The notes beneath the pieces were generated by a model. The model searched no databases, was not told the DNA's origin, and saw only the letters and a program-made list of their open reading frames with translations. Shown piece after piece: positions 35,076 to 47,910 of a stretch of 64,000 nucleotides of DNA; positions within the stretch are counted from its first letter, which is position 1, and each line of letters starts with the position of its first letter. The stretch is taken from NCBI RefSeq assembly GCF_001949145.1, contig NW_019091558.1, positions 214,286 through 278,285 of the forward strand. Reading direction: 5' to 3'. The translations under genes and the position numbers were made by a program. Origin of the DNA: Acanthaster planci. Taxonomy: Eukaryota > Echinodermata > Asteroidea > Valvatida > Acanthasteridae.

Positions 35076-35824
35076 CAACCACAAAAAGGGAGAATGATCC
35101 AGTAACTCTTCCCCTCGGTTGAATAGTGGGGGATATGTGTCCCCCCCTCCCGGTTTACGTCTCTGGTAACATATCACAGCAAAGCACCAGTTCAGTTGCA
35201 ATAAATGTTAAAATCTCAAAAGAAGCATGTGATATGAGATTATTTGGAATTTTGACACATTTTGGTTTTAGCACATTTGTCAAAGGACACCATAAATTGC
35301 CTCCAGGGTGATATTGGCATTATAACACCCATATGGAGACTAAGCTTTACCTGTGGTAGTAGTCATAATGCATTTGAGCAGGAAATAACAATCCAGTGGT
35401 CTGCCCTCGTAACAATGTTGGATAACTTGATTGACTCTCTCTGAATGTACATGCCAGCAGAGTTGTATTTTAGTCCATCAGGAGTCCAGTCACAAGTCTC
35501 TTCATAAGTTAACAGGGTGTACAATGACGAAAGGATGCTTTTGTCATAGGTCATTTAAATAGCTTGTGAACTTGCTTAATAAGACCGAATGGCTTGTGAT
35601 GGGCTTACAGGGACCTGCAGTTACTTATGACAAACTCAAATCCAACACTAAATGCCAGTTTTAATGTTTTCATCATATTACAGGCTATATTTTCTTCCAT
35701 TGGAATTTAGTTAAAATTGTGCAGTAATTGTGACACTAATTTAATTTTTTAAAATTTATTTTACACTTTTCTTTTATTTTTCAAGTATGAATCAGTGCTA
35801 GCTATTTTCATTTTTTTTATTTAG

Positions 35825-35925
35825 TGATGAAGCGAGACCTGAACAACATCAAGAAGAACATGACAATCCTTGCAAAAGTGGAAAACCCATCTGAAAGAGA
35901 TGTTTCATTCTTTGATGATGTTGCA
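35825..35925 (+). CDS. formin FH2 domain, exon 3 of 4 seen
   Basis: Bounded by ATTTAG and GTGAGT. It takes the first base of a Val codon from the previous exon and ends in phase 0. It reads MKRDLNNIKKNMTILAKVEN followed by PSERDVSFFDDVA. In FH2 domains this is the long helix after the LEALxxEV segment, ending before the F-E-- helix. It is clean of stops and its phase fits both neighbours. Confidence 0.85.
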
Positions 35926-37149
35926 GTGAGTACTATTGTATTACATAACAGGTTTCCCAAGGGCTGCATGGTATTATTTAGTCTTGGTTCCAAGGTGTTG
36001 TTATATAATTGGTTCACGAACCCACTACCACAAGATGGTGTTTTCACAACCAACTGCTATCACCTTTGAACCATTGGGGCATCATCATGGCCATATTTAT
36101 AGAGGTCTTGTCATGGGCACACACCTTCTTTACCTGATGTGTGCAGTGAGCACTTGCATAATTGCTCAGAAGAATACATGTACATGAAGTCTTATGCCCT
36201 GACGACTGTCACCACAGCCAAGTAACTATGCAATTCAAGTGCATCGATTACATTCAATCACTCAAAGATGCCAAATTGAAAATGGCTGATCATCAGTCAG
36301 CTAAAAATGCCCATTTAAAAGAACAAGCTGTCAAATTCACTTCAAAAAGTTGTGCTTGCCAAAAATGAGAAACAAATGAACACCCTTCATAATATTGATC
36401 TCAGTTGGTATCTCATATTTCCTTTTGATATTAAGGTACGATTAATTGCTTGATGTTGTCCTGGAAACTTCAACAGTACTGAGACTCACTTTCCTGTTGA
36501 TTTTCTTCACTTTTCTAGTCAATTGTCAAAAATTGATTACAAGGATTTCTTTTACTTCACACAGGTTTAATGGATAGACATTTCTTGCACATAAGTGATT
36601 TACCACAGATCACACATGCACACCATTGAGCACATTGCCATCCCAACCCTAGCCCAGGTACATGGCTGTCATATCCTGCACATCAATCTTACACCTTGAC
36701 TACAACATTCCATGTCCAAAACTCCAATTGTGGAAGCATAGGACACCAAACCTTAAGATAGTACCATTACTTGTTTTCAGCCTACCTGTATCCGTGTAGC
36801 TGTTTCTATGCACACATGTGCACATTTTGCATAGAAAAGGGGCAGAGAAGTAGTTCATACACACCACTTTCCCCCATTTTCAGGGGAGGTTTTATTATGA
36901 TCAAGATGTTACTACTGACATTTTTTGTTTCACCCCTGGTATTTTAAACCAAAACTTCTTGAGATGTTTTTCTGTATTTGTGAACTCCAGTGACCATACT
37001 AGTATCTTCATTTTGCTCATTTGACCATCTGGATTGTTTTTAATTACATCTTGACTTAGGGTCAGCTGCATGTTTGTATTCTCATCATGTGTTGGCTTAT
37101 GCCTTCATGGCGACCAACGGACCGATGCAGAAATCCTCAAAATTTAATT

Positions 37150-38292
37150 TGGATCAACAGAGCTCCATCGTCATCGTTGTCCAATAATTGGGAGAGAACT
37201 CATTTAACTGTTAGTACACTGAACGTACGATTCATCCGCAATAAGTCAACTTATATACTTGAACTTGTGGCTGAGAGGGATATTGATTTGTTTGGAATAA
37301 CTGAAAATTGGCTTGGAACAAATGATATCAGATCAGTTACTGAGCTGACCTCCACTGGTTATGGTTTCATCCATAACCCTCGTATTGGGAAAGCCGGTGG
37401 AGGAATTGGAATTTTGTACAAATCACAACTATTGGTTCGTGTACTGACACAGAGAACATCATTTGCACCTTCCTCCTTTGAATATATCGTTCTTGATGTA
37501 CAGTGTAACAATACTTCACTCACGCTGGCTATTGTTTATCGTCCACCGGCCACCAATACTGCCATCTTCCTAGAGGAGTTTTCAAGTTTCTTGGAGGAAA
37601 TGCTTACTGCCTCCTCAGAACTAGTTATCCTGGGGAATTTTAACATCCACAGTGATAAACTTGAGGCAAGGGATACCATCACCTTTAATCATCTAGTTGA
37701 ATCATGTGACTTGAAACAGCATGTGATCAGTGCCACTCACTCCTGAGGACACGTACTTGACTTGATCATCTCTCGGTCATCGGCGGATCTTGTGAAATCC
37801 GTCAGTGTTTTTGATCCAACTCTATCTCATCATGCACTTATATCCTGTTGCCTGGATGTTGGTAAACCGAAGAGAAAGCAATCTACAATTGAATTCAGAA
37901 AGATCACTGGTATTGACACCGCTAGCTTCTGCAGGGACATTCAGAGCTCTGCTTGACTGGATGTGGCCAGATCAGACATCCATCCAGAAGTAATTGCTGA
38001 TGCCAATAATAAGGTTGTGGAGGATCTCCTCGAAAAACATGCACCGCTGAAGTGTAAAACTGTAACACACCGCTACAATGCACCTTGGTACACTGACATT
38101 ATCCATGCCGAGAAAGTGAAGCACAAGAGGCTGGAACATCGCTGGCACTCCACTCAGCTGGCAATTGACCGTGATCTGTATAAGGAACAGCGAAACAAGG
38201 TGTTCAAGCTTATCCATGATGCTAAATTACAATATTACCAGGATCTTATCCACAACAACAAGAATGACATGGGTCACATCTTTTGTGATTGA
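37150..38292 (+). pseudogene. LINE apurinic-like endonuclease domain
   Basis: The frame reads LTVSTLNVRFIRNKSTYILE, LFGITENWLG, GGGIGILYKS, LAIVYRPP, LVILGNFNIHSD, HVLDLIISRSS and LSHHALISCCLD. These are the endonuclease blocks of non-LTR elements. The usual GDFN is GNFN here (about 37633-37644), so a catalytic Asp is lost. In-frame TGA codons at 37744 and 37954 break the frame, and another frameshift follows near 38280. Beyond them the linker between endonuclease and RT continues (APWYTDIIHAEKVKHKRLEH). Confidence 0.8.
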
Positions 38293-38639
38293 TAGTCTTT
38301 CAAAATCGCCTGCTCCATTCCCTGCTCATACATCTTTGATTGAACCAGCTAGTCGTTTTGCAATTTTTGTTGACGCTAAGATCGTTGATCGCCGAAGCGT
38401 GTGTCGCGATTCTGTGTTGGGGCAGCAGGACAGCCCCTGTTTGGACGGCAACACTGAATCCCTACCGGTGGTCTCCTCTCTCTGCAGACGATGTCGTATC
38501 CGGCATTCAGCACCAAAATGTTGCTGGTTATACCCAATTCCTACCAGGCTTCTTAAATAATGTGTGCTAGATGTAGCCCCAGTAATCATGGCAATGGTTA
38601 ATTCATCAATCCCCCATGTAGCATTTTTCCTTCAGCCTG

Positions 38640-39690
38640 GAAGTCGGCTATTGTGACTCCAAATCCAAAATCACAAGATCTCAAAGGCTCTGATGCACAA
38701 AAGTTAAAGAACTATAGGCCTGTTACCAACTTCCCTTTCTGTTCCAAGCTTACGGAGCGGGTTGTTGCAAATCAACTCACTCAGCATGTAATAAAACACC
38801 AGCTCTATGATCCCTGCCAGTTGGCCTATAAGAAGTTTCACGGTACCAAGACTGCACTGGTTCGGGTGCACAACGACATCCTCTCCAACATTGACCAGGG
38901 TATGGTGACTGTTCTTGTGTTGTTGGACCTCAGCACAGCCTTCAACACCCTGGATCACGGGATACTGCTCCACAGACTGAAATCTCATGTTAGTGTGACT
39001 AAAGAAACATTAGATTGGTTTTCATCATATCTCAGTAACCGCCGTCAGAGAGTCATTGTCAGGGGTTCTTCTCGTAGTGACTGTCTTCAGTCTGAGACAG
39101 CTGCTTCTTATCCACTATGTTATGGAGTTCCACTGGGGCCAGTATTAGGCCCCATCCTTTTTAACATCTACATCTGACCTCTGGGTGATGTTATTCGCAA
39201 ACATGGCCTCAAATGTCACTTTTACGCCGATGACACCCTGTTGTACATTTCAGCCAGACCTAATTCTGCTGATGTGGCATCTCAGATTGCTATTTTAGAG
39301 GCCTGTTGCTGTGATATTCGGTCCTTGTTAGCGTTCAATTATTTGAAATTGAATGATGATAAGACAGATATTATCATCCTGGGATCCCAAGCATCATTGA
39401 GGAAAGTTCCATTTGTAACGATCAACATCGGTGCACACAGCATCAGTTCCATGTCTCACGTTAGGACCTTTGGAATCAATTTAGAGTCTAACATGAGTAT
39501 GCAGTGTCATGTCCGTACAGTCTCTCGTACTGCCATGTACCATCTTCATAACATCAGCAAGATAAAGTGTTATCTTCATCGCTCTGTATTTGAGCAGGTT
39601 GTTCACATGCTCGTCACTTTCCGTCTCGACTACTGCGATGCGGTGTCGGCTGGGCTACCTTCCTTGACCCTTGTACTGTTGTAGAGAGTC
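38640..39690 (+). pseudogene. LINE reverse transcriptase domain
   Basis: Blocks in order: WKSAIVTPNPK, LKNYRPVTNFPFCSKLTERV, QLAYKKFHGTKTALVRVHND, VLLDLSTAFNTLDHGILLHR (motif A), WFSSYLSNRRQRV, YGVPLGPVLGPILFNIYI (motif B), KCHFYADDTLLYIS (YADD at 39223-39234) and WLKLNxxKT-like YLKLNDDKTDIIILG. The catalytic aspartates are kept. A TGA interrupts just after FNIYI, and a TAG ends the frame at about 39682. Confidence 0.85.
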
Positions 39691-39758
39691 CAGAATGCTG
39701 CTGCCAGACTCCTGACTGAACTAAGAAACATGAGTACATTACACCGGTGCTAATGTAG

Positions 39759-40079
39759 TTGCATTGTTTACCTATACGTTATAGGATTAACTTCAAGGTT
39801 TGTCTGCTGGTTTTCAAATGCCTGCGTGGACTTGCGCCAGATTACCTTTGTGAGCTACTTCAAATCCAGACACCTGTAAGGAACACACTTTTGTCTACTG
39901 AGGGATCCAGTCTGGTGCACCAAAGAACTAAGTTGAACTCAGCTTATGATAGGATGTTTTCCGCTATTGGCCCATTGGTTTGGAGTAAGCTCAATATTAA
40001 CATCAGGGAAGCCGAGAGTTTGAGTATATTTAAAGCAGGCTTGAAAACACGGCTGTTTCACAAGACGTATGATGAATAG
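39759..40079 (+). pseudogene. LINE ORF2 C-terminal tail
   Basis: Reads LHCLPIRYRINFKVCLLVFK, RGLAPDYLCELL, RTKLNSAYDRMFSAIGPLVW and FKAGLKTRLF. This LPVxxRIxFKxxxLxFK---GLAPxYL tail is characteristic of the CR1/L2/Rex group and sets the clade. It is separated from the RT by a stop and a frameshift. Confidence 0.8.
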
Positions 40080-40777
40080 CTATTTTTGTTGTTCATTTAC
40101 ATTTTCCTGTTTCTTGATTGTTTGGGTCTTTTGTTTGCAGCTTATTTGTCAGAAATAAGTTTGATTTTTGAATGTGCTTAATATTAATCTCAGGAAAGAT
40201 GAGATTTTTAGTATATTTATAGCCGGCGTAAATTCATAGTTGCTTATTGTATATATTGATTAGCCATGTCTGGAATAAGCTTGAATATTTTGAATTTGTG
40301 CTTAATATTAATAGCAGGGAAGATGGGAATTTGAGTATATTTATAGCTGGTTGATTTTCACAATTGCTTGTTGGTGTATATATTGATTAGCAATTTTTAT
40401 GATAATGGTTATGTTTTTCTGTTTCTCGTGTTTTAATTAATTGTTATTGATCTTTGTTTTCCTTTTAACTACGTGTGTTACCATTTTTTATGGGGGGGTT
40501 CATTTCTGTTCTGTAAGGCATATCAATCGTTTTTTGTTGCTCTTTTCAATGCACTTTTGTAGTTTTGAAGTCTTGCTCTTGTGATTTTTATCGATGAGGT
40601 TTTTACATTTTTTCTGCTGTTCTGTGGTACATGCCCATAGTTTATATTTTACATTTTAATGTTCTTAGTTTTTCTTTTTGTAATTGCAATGCTGGTTGAT
40701 TGTAAAGTGCCTGGGATCATTGATTTTAAATTGATTAGGCACTATATAAATCAACATTATTATTATTTATTATTATT
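40080..40777 (+). repeat. LINE 3' region with two degenerate copies of its own ORF end
   Basis: The last coding part (about 39978-40070: AAGCTCAATATTAACATCAG, GGAAG, TTTGAGTATATTTAAAGC) recurs in decayed form at about 40164-40232 and 40284-40365 (CTTAATATTAAT, CAGG-AAGATG, AGTATATTTATAGC). So the 3' untranslated part looks built by duplication of the ORF end. Confidence 0.6.
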
Positions 40778-41092
40778 TCATAGGAGTGAGATAGCAGTTG
40801 TTCATGGTAATGCATTGTTGTAGCAGGTTTGGGAACTAAAGAAATAGTAACTATAAATTTTGAATAACTGGTGTATTCATGACACTATATGCTCAGTGTT
40901 TGTCCAAGAGCTTGTTAGAAAAATTCACAAGCTTATTCAGGTGGTACTAGAGCCCAAACCCTCCTGCTTACTAGTGCATACCAACCACCAAGTTTGCCAG
41001 TGTTGGCTGGCCAGTCTGAGTTAGATTTCTCACTCTCATGAAGAGTTACTTGCCAGCATGTCTAACACATGTTTTTTTTTCTTTGCCTGTAG

Positions 41093-41176
41093 GCATTTGT
41101 CGAGCAGTATGAACTGAAAGTTACATCACTGCAAAAAAAAAGTGAAGCAATGAAATTTCTTTATGAACAAATGTTG
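41093..41176 (+). CDS. formin FH2 domain, exon 4 of 4 seen
   Basis: Bounded by CTGTAG and GTAAGT, phase 0 at both ends, 28 codons. It reads AFVEQYELKVTSLQKKSEAM then KFLYEQML. This fits the FH2 stretch F------A---L--L------LY-EL that precedes the YF motif near the end of the domain. The next exon, expected to start with the YF(C/G)E block, was not found in the remaining 22.8 kb. It may lie outside the window or be too short to see. Confidence 0.85.
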
Positions 41177-43762
41177 GTAAGTGATAGAAATTCCAATTTT
41201 CATTGTCTGATAACAAATTAAAATAATCATTTATTCTTTGGATAGTTTCTGTTAGCAGTGTTACAGGATTGATGATTACTCAGGAATCACAAATTAAGTG
41301 TTTGAACAAAAATATTCCTTCCATAAATTTGTTTCTCATAAGTGACAAGTACAATCTATGGCTATGTATTCACCAAGGGGAGATGGGAGGGGCAGTTGGG
41401 GTCATATCGCCCCTCCCCACCCCAAAATTGATTTTTTTTTATGTAAATGAAAGGTTCTTTGTTTTGTCTTTCCACTTCTTTTCTTTCCCATTGCATGTAA
41501 CATGCCCCAAAATGTAGTCTCATCTCTCAGAAAAGGCCATAAAGGTCACATTAAAAATTTGCTATGGGGGAGGCCTCACCCCCTAAACAAGGTTTGCCCC
41601 AAAATTTAAAATGTTGATATACTATGTGTTTATTATGCATGGTTGGAAAAACCTACATGGTGTGCAGCACTGTACTGTTGTGTTGCTTCCTGCAACTGAA
41701 GTTTAAGAATGGTTATTGAAGCGCTGGGGCGTACCTGCCAACCATTCTAACTTTATCAGAACTGCTGCAATTTGTAAGTTGTCAGACTGCAAGAAATTGA
41801 AACGTTTTGCTTTCCATAAAAAGGGAGAAAAAGTCCTGGTAAAAGAGGGTACGATTTGCTGAAAAAGGGGGCTCTGACTCCTATGTCAAAATGATACTAC
41901 ATAATGATTAACAAGCATGTAGCAACCCTCTAAAGTAAACAGAAAATATATTATACATTATAGTGGTAACATGCAATCCAACATCAAGAATGTCTCTCGT
42001 ACTGCAGTGTGTCACCTGTACAATGTAAGCACTCCAAAGGGTACATAGAAATACCCCATAAATTGATGAGTACCAACAGTTGGAATTCACCAAACCACTG
42101 CCTTGCTGAAAAGAAATTCCACTTAGCAGCTACACTAAAATTAGGAACCCACAATCCCATCACTACACGTTCTTACAGAACAAATTCACAAATGCAAGAA
42201 AGATATCGAAATTTCTTTCTCATGTAAAATCAGTGAGTGATTGAAATACTAAAATGCCACCGACACCTCAATAGTGAACCAACCTTGATATAAAAAGAAA
42301 GAGGAAACCTGAATTAATAGATCTGCCTGATCATGGAGATATAAAAATCAAAACATTTTCAACATCTGTACAAACATGCTCTACATTAGACAGGCATACG
42401 TTGCAGTTGTACAGTAAGCACAACAGATAATCTCATCAAAAAATATAAATGATGAAAGACAACATGTTTTCAACATCAAAATTTGCGTGAAGCTCCAAAG
42501 CAAAACTTGATACAATGTGTCAGTGATATGTGAATAAACCTTGTCTCTCCCCGAAAGAGCAAACACCATTCAGAGGCAGCTTGAGGTTACAACTTTCCAA
42601 CAAGGATTCCTCTACTAGGATGTGACCTACGATAAAGCATGTTTGGCTGATAGATACATGTATTAATGGCTTTTTGGCCACAGATCCCAAGTGTGAGCCA
42701 ATCAGTAATCAAACAACAAAACAATAACTAATTAATAAGCACAATTTTGCTAACCCTCTAACATTTAACACTTGGTTAATACAATACAGAACTATGCATA
42801 GATGTCTTGATCCTGGTCTCTACTCACTGGCATTGTCCTTAACAAGAAGACTGACTCGTTACAGGACTGACTAAAGTAGAAGCGTTAGTCCTTAACTAAG
42901 CACTTACAAAAATCCACTCTCTTACCCCGTGAGTTTCTTGGAGTGGAATCCACTGACACCACAATATTAATGTCACCTCAAAAAGTACTGCCACCTGCAA
43001 CATGCTTCATAAAACTTGCTCTTTCATTCTTGCTCTTGCCTGGAATCGGCCCAAACTCAGACTTAGGAGCTTTGCTTTCATCATAAAGACAGGTGGGATG
43101 ACAAGCTTGCAGGTGTCACATCAATTTACATTTATACTGCTTAATTTGCTGTCCATGCTTGAGACATCTGAAACACAGGCCTTTAGACTTAGCAGACTGT
43201 GTCTTCTCTTACAGAGCCAAACCAGACAAACATTTGCACTGTTCTATGAGATGGTCTGGGTAAAGTGACTCAGAGCCTGACTTGACTTTGGTGACTCAAC
43301 TACAACACTGTCTGTTGTGTCAAGATATGAAAAAGGGTCTAACAAGGAAATAATGATTCCATTACAGAAAAAAAAATCACTTCTGTTTACCTGCAGTTGC
43401 ATAGCAGTGCACATGCATAAGGAAACTCACTGAAAAAGTCACCCAAGCCACACCCTCCATGCCCACTTCATGTTCCCCACAAAGGGCTGTGTAACATGGA
43501 GACTTTTCCAAATGTTTTTTTTCAGCAGTTGACATGTTAAGTGAGCATAGAGTGTGCTAAGTTCTATTGAATTAATGTATCCGAATCTTGCTGTGCTCAA
43601 TAATGGCCGACGATGCCAAAACAAGACATAGAACTGTTTGCTCACGCTATGCACCTGGTAAATCACCAGGTCCCTCCAAGCTTGGTCAGGACTCCAAGTG
43701 TGATATTTCTACCATAATGCAAAGAAATCTAAGGTACTGTTACCCCGGATGTCACAGCAAGC
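41177..43762. other. about 2.6 kb, probably formin intron, no gene seen
   Basis: Begins with a GTAAGT donor. GC-rich patches around 41370-41600 (CGCCCCTCCCCACCCCAAAA) look like old repeats. Open frames (42009-42227, 43002-43268 plus; 41908-42093, 43439-43666 minus) have no motif. Confidence 0.4.
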
Positions 43763-43950
43763 TTAACCCCTTCACACCAGGATTCTTTTGACCATGACTG
43801 CTGGGCTGTGGTATGCCCAGTATGCAATGCTCTGTCCGGCAGCAGGCCCCATTGAACCAGCAGCTGCATGGTGAATAGACTGTATGTGTGGTATGCACTA
43901 ATCCTCACATAAAGCCGTGCTGTGGATGGCTCCCAGTATGAAGGGATTAA
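43763..43950. mobile_element. TTAA-flanked MITE, copy 1 (188 bp including TTAA)
   Basis: TTAA at both ends (43763-43766, 43947-43950). The left inverted repeat CCCCTTCACACCAGGATTC pairs with the right end GGCTCCCAGTATGAAGGGA, with a few mismatches. TTAA targets and CCC-starting ends are typical of piggyBac-type elements. No coding capacity. It is related in its ends to copies at 56443 and 59494. Confidence 0.65.
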
Positions 43951-44029
43951 TAGATTTAGTTACCTGATTTGGGATGCCCATGCGTCTCCTTCAGCTGCAT
44001 CTACTGTATTACTTTAGATTGCTCCCAGG

Positions 44030-44820
44030 ATCCAATCTCAAAAGGAATTCTGGTCACCCAACTCATGCGAAATCAACTTCATAAAATAACCTACTATGCT
44101 AAGTCAAATTTCCCCCGGCCCTCTCTGTCAATTATTTTCAGAAGAGATGCCTCAGATCAGGCAGGGGAACTCCATGAAAAAGCAGTTTGTTGCCGGCACT
44201 TAATCCATGGAACAGAGTCAGCTACTCATCAATCACTTAGAATTTTTGGTGGTGTCCAAATCCAACACTCCCCAAATCCAGGGTCTGAAACAAACTAATT
44301 CTAACCAAGACAGATAGTTCCACAGTGATATTTTACATCAATCATCAAGGGGGACCCACTCCTTTGTCCCTATGCCTTGCCACCTGGAAACTTCTCAATT
44401 GGTGTATTCCTGAGCATATCTCTCTTCAAGCCACTTATCTGGCAGGGAAAAATTTGTTGGCCAATGCCCTGTCCAGAGATCAGATCACTCAAACAGAATG
44501 GTCCCCTTATCCAGTGGTAGTCAAACATGTCTTCAACATTCTTGGAATGCCACATTTGGACCTGTTTGCTTAGCATTTGAACTGCCAGTTTGAAATCTTT
44601 TGTTCATGACATACTCACATCTTGGCTAGGGAGAGGGATGCACTCATCATCGGTCAGTCAGGAATTCATGCTTGTGCCTTTCCACCAATATCTCTGTCAT
44701 ACTTAGTGCTAATGAAAGTAGGGACAGAATTTTCCAGAGTCATTCACATAGCCCCATTTTATCACGACAGCCTTGGTTCCCTTGTCCTCTTAAAGAGCAA
44801 CCCCAACGGTGGAAGAAAAT
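44030..44820 (+). pseudogene. DIRS-like RNase H and linker, degenerate
   Basis: Frames read LSIIFRRDASDQAGELHE (RNase H start), FYINHQGGPTPLSLCLATWK, LQATYLAGKNLLANALSRDQ, then ITQTEWSPYPVVVKHVFNIL, HLDLFA and, after a frameshift, ARERDALIIGQ then HACAFPPISLSYLVLMK and RVIHIAPFY. This order (RNase H, EW block, DLFA block, YAFPP block) is the DIRS pol layout. Several stops and frameshifts. Its recombinase may be the fragment at 47480-47910. Confidence 0.75.
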
Positions 44821-47479
44821 AAGAAATCTTGCTGCAGTATGTTATCTTGGATCCAATTATAGATGCCTATGTCAAGTAAACCTAGACTCAGCAATATTTT
44901 GGGTTTTAAAACATCACTTTTGAGACGCCTTTCTGCCCGCGCCATTGCTAGCTTTTGTGAAATGAGCGTGTTGTCATCGCTTCAATTACATCTCAAGAAT
45001 ACGGCTTTTCCAGGACTTTGTCGACGTGGCACCGTGGAAACAGTTCTCCGGCTGGTGCATGTATGCGCAGTAACGTCAATGCACATAATTGTACATAGTA
45101 TAGTGACACGTGTGTGGTTACAGTTATACACTGTCCCAAGTCCGAGGCGCAGAGCCTAACTGCTTCGAACCCATCATGCCACTGGAGTGCCAACGTCGAT
45201 TGGGCCACCACTGGCAAACGAGGCAGTGAAGGAGACCAAGATGATTTGATAAATATGGCTTGGTAAGTTCAGAATGAAGGACAAATGTTTTCAGGATTTT
45301 TTATGTTATTTTATTCGGAAAAAGTGTGAGGCTAAGCTGGCAGCTCAGGTGTGCAGGCCTTTTTAAGAAAACATATCCACAAAACCAGGTCCTGCAAGGT
45401 CATGACATTTTTGTTTCCACAGTGGTACATAATCAAAAAGGCATTTCTACGTGGCACCACCAGTGGTGCAAATGTGGAAAGTTTTTGAAAAGCCCTCAGA
45501 ATTGGTCCATATATTTTATCCCATTAGTACTATTTATTGAGAAGTCACAGTGCCACTTTGAATATATAACTTATTACTTGGATACCACGTGACTATATTA
45601 AACTGTACTCCCCATTTTTGTTCACCACCATTGGGGTTGCTCTTTAACCTGCTTGTTTATTGACCAGTCATGCTCTCAAACCAAAGGAAATTAATAGGTA
45701 TCTATTGATAAATTTTGCATGTGCGCATAGAAGACACTATTCAGAGGGCAACATGATTTGCACATTTCATGATGTAATGTGGACCATTCTGTACTGCTTG
45801 ACAGCACTGTCTTTAATGTGGGCTGCACATGCGCTATGTATAGTGGCGATATTTGGTCAGCAATGCCGTTTACGAATTTGCAATGGAAGCAGAGTTGCTG
45901 AGTGGAAACTCACTGCAGGTGCAATGAAATGAGCAGTACAACAAAGAAGGCAAGTTGCAGATGTATAGGTCAAAATATTCACAGAAATTCCTGATACTGT
46001 CTGCATTGAAACTCAGAGAACATCCCGCATATGGCAACTTCCACGGATTTCAGCATTGGCCACAGGGGACTGTGACATAGACAAACATGTTGTAGCGGCC
46101 AAACTCATTTTTGATTTCTAACCCATTGAGGGCGCTATAAGCGGAGACCATAAAAAAAGCACTGAAAGCAAGATGGCTCCATCACATTTTGCATCTGACA
46201 GATTTTGATTCGCCCATCCAGCCAAAGCTTATTCAACGGTTAGAGCTCATTATTCTCAGGATTCTCATATTAAATTAAAGAATTTGATTAAGTAATTACT
46301 GGGTTATTTATAGTTTTGTATAAGCCAAAACTCACTCATTTAGGCCATGCTGTAACATCGGTGGAATACTTTATTGTAAATGGTAAATAATACAGATACG
46401 CACATGGGGGGCCTACATATTGGAGCTATAGTTAAAATTATAGGATTTCATATTGTCTAACTTAAATATTTGGCATCATACTCTTTTAGGGGAACTTAGA
46501 TACATGTATTAGTGTCACTTAGATACATCCAAGGGCAAGTTATAATTGAGGTAGAAGTAAACATTTGGTGCATATATATTTACATGTTCAACGTGGGCAC
46601 ACATACATGTATTATTATCACCTGGACGTCGGATGTACCATACTCTTGATTTATGTTTTATTTTAATTTTATTTTGGTCAATCTGTGCCTGTGCCTGTTC
46701 CTGTGTCTGTGCATCAAGCTGTATGCATGAACAAGAAGAGAAGCATTAAACATCTGGATCTGAAGTGCACACTGCCCATGTACAGCATTACGTGTGTATC
46801 CTTTGGCAGATTCACATGTCAATTCCAAAAAGCACAAGATCTTAGCCAAGGCTACTCATGGAAGATTACTGACCAGTTTCTTTACTGCGACATCTGATGT
46901 GTGTGTGATCAATGCTTAAGTGCTGATGACCGAGTTCATAATTGAACACAGTCTGCCACCGAGTGTGGCCAACTATGAAACCAGGACTTCTTTGTTTATA
47001 CTGTAACAAAAGAACAACAAATTGGCAGAGATTTCACTGTTACTACTACTGCTACTATTTTGTTCCTATAATCTATTTAATAATTTTTTTCTTTGTTAAT
47101 TTCTGCCTGTATGGATAGTGGGTACCCACAAATCGTTTGATATTTTGTGGTATTGCCAAACCATTTTCAAAACCATGTGTTACTTTGTCACAGTGTCACC
47201 ACTCTTGACTTAACCAAAATTTTTTGTGATATGTTAGTCATAAAGTTTATGGAAAAATGCTGCAAGATGGCTCATGTTGCATCATTAGCATCTAAAACCC
47301 CCAGAGCTTCCAGGGCTCTTAAGAAGCAGCCTAGGACCCTGGCTAAAATAGACTTGCTTGTAATGTGCACTGTGCACACATTAAAAAGATGCACATCTTC
47401 TTTTAGGTCACTCTGATTTTTCCTTCTGCTATGTTGGCAGGTACGCATTAGTGCCAAACAGTAGGGTTTCCACAACAGC
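44821..47479. other. about 2.7 kb without a recognised gene
   Basis: Lies between two DIRS-like fragments and may be sequence inserted between them. It has a short GC-richer piece at 44930-45230 and CTGTGCCTGTGCCTGTTCCT-type repeats at 46684-46715. Open frames (45326-45592, 45660-45932, 46685-46897 plus) have no motif. Confidence 0.35.
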
Positions 47480-47910
47480 TCAGCACTCTCTTCAAACAGT
47501 ATCACAGCTGCCACGAGGCATATTTATCGAGTGACACACTACCAAGAAGCTTATCCCCTTATTTGGATCTAGGTACCTTTCTTGCATCCCCATTTACAAA
47601 TCCCTTTGAAAACAAGGGAATTCTCTTCATCAACGTATGATAAAAACCATGTCTTTATTGGCTACTGCAACAGCTCAAAAAAGAAGTGAGTTCCATGGCT
47701 TGTCTCAAAGAGAGAGGCCATATTCACTGGGAATCAGGCAGTGTATGCCTTATTCCACAGACACAGTTTCTTTAATACCAACAATCAATCACTTGATTTC
47801 TCTCACCCAGATATTTTCCTGCCAAGCTTGACGCCATTTTCATTGGTAGAGGACAAATGGTTGTGCCCTGTTATGAACCCTTTAATACTACATTGTTGTA
47901 TATCATAGGC
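47480..47910 (+). pseudogene. DIRS-like tyrosine recombinase fragment
   Basis: One frame reads LASPFTNPFENKG. After a frameshift another reads MIKTMSLLATATAQKRSEFH then GLSQ, the box A region of DIRS recombinases (KTAFLLALATAKRxSELHALS) with its arginine kept. DKWLCPVMNPLILH-like sequence appears further on, matching the CPVRAL block in a shifted frame. The C-terminal HxxR and Tyr parts are not seen. Confidence 0.65.

Larger units (their letters stand above)
28615..35824 (+). other. formin intron, 7.2 kb, rich in repeats
   Basis: Begins GTAAGT and ends ATTTAG. It contains the A-rich duplicated block (29680-31010), a Penelope-like element on the opposite strand (31145-32480) and a direct-repeat pair (34556-35075). 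The remaining stretches, including 28615-29680 and 32481-34555, show no gene. Confidence 0.7.
37087..40777 (+). mobile_element. CR1/L2-like non-LTR retrotransposon, degenerate
   Basis: One continuous element with an endonuclease (from 37150), RT (38640-39690), a CR1/L2-style C-terminal tail (39759-40079), and a 3' end GTAAAGTGCCTGGGATC then GGCACTATATAAAT with (ATT)n at 40755-40777. That 3' signature is typical of CR1/L2-group elements. The left border is not resolved. It sits sense-oriented in a formin intron. Confidence 0.85.
35926..41092 (+). other. formin intron, 5.2 kb, containing a LINE
   Basis: Begins GTGAGT and ends CTGTAG. It carries a CR1/L2-like retrotransposon in the sense orientation (37087-40777). 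Nothing gene-like is seen in 35926-37080 or 40778-41092. Confidence 0.75.

Noticed and set aside
45150-45190. TTCGAACCC resembling a tRNA T-loop (minus strand)
   Set aside because: No acceptor, anticodon or D arm can be paired around it.
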